NCBI GenBank assembly: GCA_900617975.1 | Contig: UZAE01012913.1 | Span: forward strand, 3,189-15,741 | Direction: 5' to 3' | Length of the DNA: 12,553 nt | Source: Rodentolepis nana | Taxonomy: Eukaryota > Platyhelminthes > Cestoda > Cyclophyllidea > Hymenolepididae | In this document: positions 8,570-12,553 of the stretch, piece after piece | How positions within the stretch are numbered: the stretch's first letter is position 1 | Layout of the letters: each line of letters starts with the position of its first letter | Made by a program: the position numbers and the translations under genes | Notes under the pieces: model-generated | What the model was told of the DNA's origin: nothing | What the model saw: only the letters and a program-made list of their open reading frames with translations | Database searches by the model: none

Positions 8570-8640
8570 TTAACTGCTATACATGTATCAAGTTTAAGGG
8601 CTAATGATAAATATCATAAAGCCTGCCATTTGAAATAATT
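8321..8640 (+). mobile_element. 5'-truncated LINE copy (3' end of ORF2 plus 3' UTR)
   Basis: A 320-base fragment of a non-LTR retrotransposon carries the C-terminal end of ORF2 (to the TAA at 8567-8569). A 3' UTR follows with TTAAGGGCTAATGATAA, then GCCTGCCATTTGAAATAAT. The plus-strand 3' half is repeated on the minus strand at 587-784. ATTCTAATCCC (8310-8320) and ATTCAAATCCC (8641-8651) differ at one of 11 bases and bracket the fragment precisely. I read them as an aged target-site duplication, which makes this a dead-on-arrival insertion truncated at its 5' end. It is antisense to the arrestin gene. Compared with the minus-strand copy it lacks about 30 bases of pyrimidine-rich 3' UTR just before TTAAGGG. 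Confidence 0.85.
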
Positions 8641-8651
8641 ATTCAAATCCC

Positions 8652-9250
8652 CTAACAAGCTATTTGAATTCTACTTCCCAGTTTCCTTCAACCGACTTTC
8701 AAATAAAGCTCAAATTGAACAAAAGATATAGGCATGCATCACTTTTGAAGAAGAAGAAGGAGAATGGAGCGTATGATTTATATTATATTGAATTCTGGCT
8801 CATCCAATTGTTGATCCGATAATTTATTTAAAAAAAAGTGATTGAAATAATGGTGTTCAAAGATATCACTATCACTGGCCCATTTAATTCGAGAACATTG
8901 AAATCTGCCAAAGTTAAAAAGGGGAAAGTAATTAGAAGAGAGTTATGGTACTATCGAAGTCACAACTGCCTAGAAAGGCACGTATTGCTCATGCCGATGC
9001 ATTTGCGCCTTCAAAAGGACAGATCGGTACAATTAAGTCCCCTTTCAAGTTGCATCCTCTTGCATTGGCATTTCAAGCGACCGGCTGTTCGACAGACTGA
9101 TTTTAACACCTAAAACTTGTTAACTACCACCATTAGCATTACAAGATCAACCAGTTGTTGCAAATAATGAACCGTGAAATGGCGTCAATCATATCCACAT
9201 CACTTTCAGAAATTGAACCGCTTAAGGTCGGTGATTTTTGGTATCCTGTG
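8652..9250. other. Non-coding stretch after the LINE copy
   Basis: A GAA-rich purine stretch is at 8747-8766. A 91-codon plus-strand open frame (8838-9113) has no recognisable motif and is probably chance. No repeat matched elsewhere in the window. Confidence 0.5.
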
Positions 9251-9503
9251 TTAACCCCTTAACGCCAGAATTATTTCTTTTTTTTGAAAAATGCGCCCAA
9301 CCCCACACCCACACGTGTCTCACAGCAGATTGATCCCAGCCGATGTGATGAGTTTTGGTGGAGTATCAAGCAAAGGCTATATAGACACGTATTGAACATG
9401 TTTCAAACGCCAATAGTGCGCCTTCTATCACGCGTCTAGTACCACAATGGAGCTTATTTCGAAAGAGGACCGTACGGTACTGCAGGGTGGTAAAAGGGTT
9501 TAA
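9251..9503. mobile_element. Candidate piggyBac-like MITE
   Basis: A 253-base segment begins TTAACCCCTTAACGCC and ends GGTAAAAGGGTTTAA. Read inward, both ends give TTAA, one variable base, then CCCTT. Flanking TTAA and CCC-starting termini are the signature of piggyBac-type elements, which insert at TTAA. The terminal similarity fades after about 10 bases, and no transposase is encoded. The segment is GC-richer than its surroundings and contains the palindrome ACCGTACGGT near the right end. With only one copy in the window this is suggestive, not proven. Confidence 0.4.
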
Positions 9504-9778
9504 TATAGGAGTCAGAGCATGTCATGGATATTCCCTGGCTATAACCAAACTCATTGTTAAAATTGCAACAAATAAACACCACAAAATTGGAGCATTAAGT
9601 TCGTAATCCATTACTCTCCAAACCTTTGATCTCGGCTTACTCCCAAAGGCAAGTGTTGTTGAAAGTGAACACTTCATCTTTCAATGATTTCGATCGGAAC
9701 TTACCTATTAAAATTTAGCAGCTTAGAAGCGTGTCATCACGGGACAACCAATTATTCACGCAGTTAGTATAGTTCTGC

Positions 9779-9791
9779 TATATATATATAC
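9779..9791. repeat. (TA)n tract
   Basis: About six TA units, 20 bases before a CA microsatellite. Confidence 0.85.
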
Positions 9792-9811
9792 TCCAAGTCA
9801 CGAAAAGCTAC

Positions 9812-9841
9812 CCACACACACACACACACACCCACACACAC
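9812..9841. repeat. (CA)n microsatellite, interrupted
   Basis: CA repeats are interrupted once by CC. Alternating purine-pyrimidine sequence of this kind is commonly length-variable. Confidence 0.95.
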
Positions 9842-9965
9842 GCCATGGTTCAAACAACCTAACCAATGTCCAATTGACGTCATGGTCACTCGTGGCTACA
9901 GCATTAGCATTCAGCACACTAAGGGGGCAGGGAAAACTAAGCACAGCAAATGAATCATCTCTTGA

Positions 9966-10030
9966 AGGGGAGGGAGGGGGTGCAAGTTGAATGTTGTTCT
10001 AAGGCAAGAGGGGGTGGGGGAGGGGGGGGG
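9966..10030 (+). repeat. G-rich tracts with G-quadruplex potential
   Basis: Two clusters of G runs occur on the plus strand: GGGGAGGGAGGGGG at 9967-9980, and GGGGGTGGGGGAGGGGGGGGG ending at 10030. Each has three or more G-tracts with short loops. They lie on the antisense strand of the arrestin gene. Confidence 0.8.
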
Positions 10031-11063
10031 TCAAAGCCACTTACAGAGGTTAAGGTCGAATATCCAGAGGAAGGCAAAAAAGGCAGAAACTTTCGATCTT
10101 TATGAACCACCGGCAACTTTCGCGCATTAATAACCTAACAAATGGAATTAATCAAAATAGAGATCATTGTTAAAGTGCTGACTTGCATTATGCAACCATT
10201 TGAAGTAGGGGAATATCGATCTCCAGAAAACGGTCATTAATTATAATGGAACAAATCGAGTGCCAAACAGTTTAGACAATTCCTCAAACTTGCTCTCTTT
10301 AACAGTCGGTCATCGAGAAGAGATGGAACACGAGTGATAAAAGCTTATGAGTTACCTAGGTAAGCGAATTTTTGCATTCTTCTAGCAGTTTCAAGTGTAG
10401 GAATAATGTCCTACATTAGCTTGCACCAAAGATAAGGCAATTTGGTGTAAATGGAAGCAAGGATCTGTAAGAGTATGGAAGATATACAATATGAACCAAA
10501 GGAAGAGGCAATCTTGATCCAAAGACCACCAACTTCTATAGTAACATGTTCCAACCAATAGCCACAGTCCGCATATGTTGGTCCACAATTCGTACTCACA
10601 ACGGGCTGCAGGTTCAGCCTACTTCCGATTTCCTAGGGGCAACGTGTTTGGTGGCATACGTAATCTTTCTGAGGGTTATTAAAATTTTTGATGAACCAAC
10701 AATATCCGTTTTGTCACTGGTGAATTTTAGAGAAGGTGAGGAAGTGAATGATTCTGCTGGGATATTTTAATTTCCTACCTCTCAACTCAATTCTCCGAAA
10801 CTTTGAAACCACCTTAATGCCGAGTGCTTAAGTGTTAAAAATAATTAGAAAAGTGTGCATTCTCTGATTTGCCATGGTTATTGAAAAGGGTCTAAACGAT
10901 GAAGAACGCAGATGATAATCAGTAATATCATCAAGACAATCCTTCATGCACAAAAAACTAATAAGATTTTTAGGTAGCACCAGAAATTCATAAGGAATGT
11001 TAGTCAATTCCAATGCTATGTGGATCATTAATGGAAAAGGCAGCTAACACCTATTTTAGCAAG

Positions 11064-11084
11064 CGAGAAAGAGAGAGAGAGAAA
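11064..11084. repeat. (GA)n tract
   Basis: Short, imperfect GA repeat, the first of three GA tracts within 910 bases. Confidence 0.9.
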
Positions 11085-11234
11085 GCGATTTGAACCACAT
11101 GCTACGAAATTGCATGATATAGCAACAGGTCTGGTGAAACCATGTGCATTTCTTCAGACTTCCCAAGAAAACGAGACACATGATTCGGTCAGCGTCAAAA
11201 GATACACGAGTACATCCTATTTGTACACAATACC

Positions 11235-11267
11235 GAGAGAGAGAGAGAGAGAGAGAGAGTGGGGGGG
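11235..11267. repeat. (GA)n microsatellite followed by G7
   Basis: Twelve GA units run to 11259, then T and seven G. Confidence 0.95.
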
Positions 11268-11551
11268 TTCACGTGTTATCACTTAAAATAACAACCCTTG
11301 CCAAAAATTAACGCCAACTTTATCAGCTCTTTCCTTCTCACAGCTGATAGGTATACTTGACTTCAAGCTTCATTCCAGGTACACCGAATTATCAATTATT
11401 GATTTTTCACCCATAACTCGATTTTGTAAAACCAAACCGTGTTATTTAACGCGCCGTGACTTGAATAATTTATAGACAACGTGGAATTCTACCTTCCCTA
11501 TTTTAGAATTAAGATATTTTATTGGCAACAGTGGCTTCGATAAAGGATAGT

Positions 11552-11562
11552 GGGGGGGGGGG
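11552..11562. repeat. G11 homopolymer
   Basis: Eleven consecutive G on the plus strand. Confidence 0.9.
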
Positions 11563-11794
11563 ACAAAGTCTAGCCAATAGGGAGATAAAAATGTACCTAA
11601 TCTGAACGATGGTAAACTGATACTTAAGATACAGACTATGGACACTAATCGGATTGAGGGTAATTAGTCCTTGTGACCTCAATGACCACCAGACTTTCGT
11701 CCCTATCTTCAAGTTTGGGGTCAATCTCAAGAAAAAAACCAAAAGATCACCAATCATAAATTATCTCCATTTCAACCATAAGCAAATCTTGTCA

Positions 11795-11941
11795 GTCTTC
11801 TCACAACCTGGAGCTCCGTCAGGACAATCGAACCAACAAGGTTGCACTGAGGATAGCAGCCATATAAGTGACAATGATGAAATCTCCTTAGATAAAAAGG
11901 AAGAAAGTCAGAAACTCATTGAAAATAAGAAACTTCAATGA
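11795..11941 (+). other. Coding-like polar open segment, unidentified
   Basis: The end of a plus-strand open frame (open from 11654, TGA at 11939-11941) reads QPGAPSGQSNQQGCTEDSS, then HISDNDEISLDKKEESQK, then LIENKKLQ. It is polar and acidic with mixed charge, unlike the chance frames in this window, which are rich in repeats of F, L and I from AT-rich DNA. An AG at 11794-11795 (tcttgtcag) could act as a weak acceptor, but the tract before it is not pyrimidine-rich. I recognise no domain. It could be a terminal exon of another gene on the plus strand, a degraded transposon fragment, or chance. Confidence 0.2.
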
Positions 11942-11949
11942 TCACCTCG

Positions 11950-11971
11950 GAGAGAGAGAGAGAGAGAGAGG
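11950..11971. repeat. (GA)n microsatellite
   Basis: About ten uninterrupted GA units, then GGTGGG. Confidence 0.95.
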
Positions 11972-12360
11972 TGGGTGTTAGGATCTCTGACGAGACAACC
12001 ACACTCTCCTATAAGTGTCTTGACCAGGACAATTCAATGTGATCGATTATGCTTATGATTATTCAGGTATTACATAAGAAACACTCTAGCTGTAGGTTGA
12101 ATCAGCAAGGATAACCAAATTCGCGGACAACTATAGAAGTACTTCCCAAAAAGAAGCGTAAATCATAGAAAACGCAAGAAAAAATATGATGAGTTTAGAA
12201 AGGACAAATATTCGCTCTGAGGTAAAAATCACCTCGCTAACATTCCAATGCTCGCACCTTCCTAAGTTTGTTTCTTTTTTTGCGTTGAAGACACTATTAA
12301 CGCAATAAAACAGAGAGAAAAGCGTAGTGAAACCATTCAGCATCAAATCTATCTACAAAA

Positions 12361-12381
12361 TGTGTATGTGTGTGTGTGTGT
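12361..12381. repeat. (GT)n microsatellite
   Basis: About ten TG units interrupted once by TA. Confidence 0.95.
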
Positions 12382-12553
12382 ACGCATTAAAACCTGCGCA
12401 AATGCGAAAACACAAGGATGAGCTTCACGTGGTAAAGCTGGAATTTACAGTCGTTGGACTTTTACAGCCTCGGTCTTATCCCCCCTCTCAAGGCTAATTC
12501 ACCTCCACGCCAGTCAAAACACAAATCCAATAGGTCAGAGAGGCTGAAATGCT

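Larger units (their letters stand above)
9504..11653. other. Upstream intron or flank rich in simple repeats
   Basis: No gene is supported over about 2.1 kb. The region holds TA, CA, G-rich and GA tracts, listed separately. Open frames near 10391-10770 on both strands, and at 10828-11028, overlap one another or lack any family resemblance. I specifically looked for the missing N-terminal arrestin blocks on the minus strand (GKRDF, FRYGRE, KKLG) and saw none. Confidence 0.55.
11942..12553. other. Non-coding right end of the window
   Basis: Contains a GA microsatellite and a GT microsatellite, listed separately. No exon, repeat family or promoter is recognised. Confidence 0.55.

Noticed and set aside
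8838..9113. 91-codon plus-strand open frame after the LINE copy.
   Set aside because: It lies outside the LINE boundaries, has no motif and no similarity to LINE protein, and is within chance length for the region.
9848..9861. GGTTCAAAC-like B box, considered as part of a tRNA gene or SINE head.
   Set aside because: No A box at a suitable distance and no cloverleaf pairing.
10591..10632. Minus-strand NLQPV before a gtgagt donor, considered as the arrestin VTLQPG exon that precedes PCRVDYEL.
   Set aside because: The piece is only about 33 bases after the nearest AG, lacks the usual following residues up to the GK, and its left side does not match. The resemblance is limited to LQP.
10391..10770. 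Overlapping open frames on both strands, including a 74-codon plus-strand frame.
   Set aside because: No recognisable motif, mutually overlapping, and no convincing splice or start context.

Overview
This is eukaryotic genomic DNA, almost certainly from an invertebrate and most likely an arthropod. It is AT-rich and mostly non-coding. It carries many microsatellites and long G or C homopolymers, retrotransposon debris, and spliced coding sequence with GT-AG introns. The species cannot be named from the sequence.

The only confident host gene is an arrestin on the minus strand. Three internal exons are visible. In transcript order they are 6787-6854, 2736-2871 and 980-1064. They join in frame (phases 2 then 0) and give about 96 consecutive residues. 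These run from the end of the N-domain (PCRVDYELKVF), through the NSVR phosphate-sensor strand and the GPQPTAE hinge, into the first C-domain strands (YFHGES...NNSTKTVKKIK). The introns between them are about 3.9 and 1.7 kb. I found no N-terminal exon in the 5.7 kb to the right, and the following exon (expected to start VRQ.ADICLF) is not in the 979 bases to the left. The window is therefore an internal slice of a gene with long introns. All three exons are free of stops and frameshifts, so the gene looks intact here.

The introns and flank hold mobile DNA. Two 5'-truncated copies of one non-LTR retrotransposon (LINE) lie at 587-784 (minus) and 8321-8640 (plus). Each keeps the C-terminal end of the RT-encoding ORF2, and each appears to be flanked by a short target-site duplication. 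A second repeat family has two copies, at about 2123-2435 and 7827-8135, both plus. It does not encode the LINE protein but ends in the same roughly 50-base 3' tail, as expected of a LINE/SINE partnership or of related 3' UTRs. A possible piggyBac-like TTAA-flanked MITE is at 9251-9503.

Region by region: 1-979 is the downstream intron with one LINE copy; 980-1064 is an exon; 1065-2735 is an intron with a 25-base C run and one tail-sharing repeat; 2736-2871 is an exon; 2872-6786 is an intron with little recognisable; 6787-6854 is an exon; 6855-12553 is upstream intron or flank with the second tail-sharing repeat, the longer LINE copy, the MITE candidate, and clusters of CA, TA, GA and G-rich tracts. 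I see no operon, RNA gene, CRISPR array or clear promoter, and nothing that amounts to a new multi-gene system. The most interesting signals are the shared retroelement tail and the G-rich tract next to an arrestin splice acceptor.
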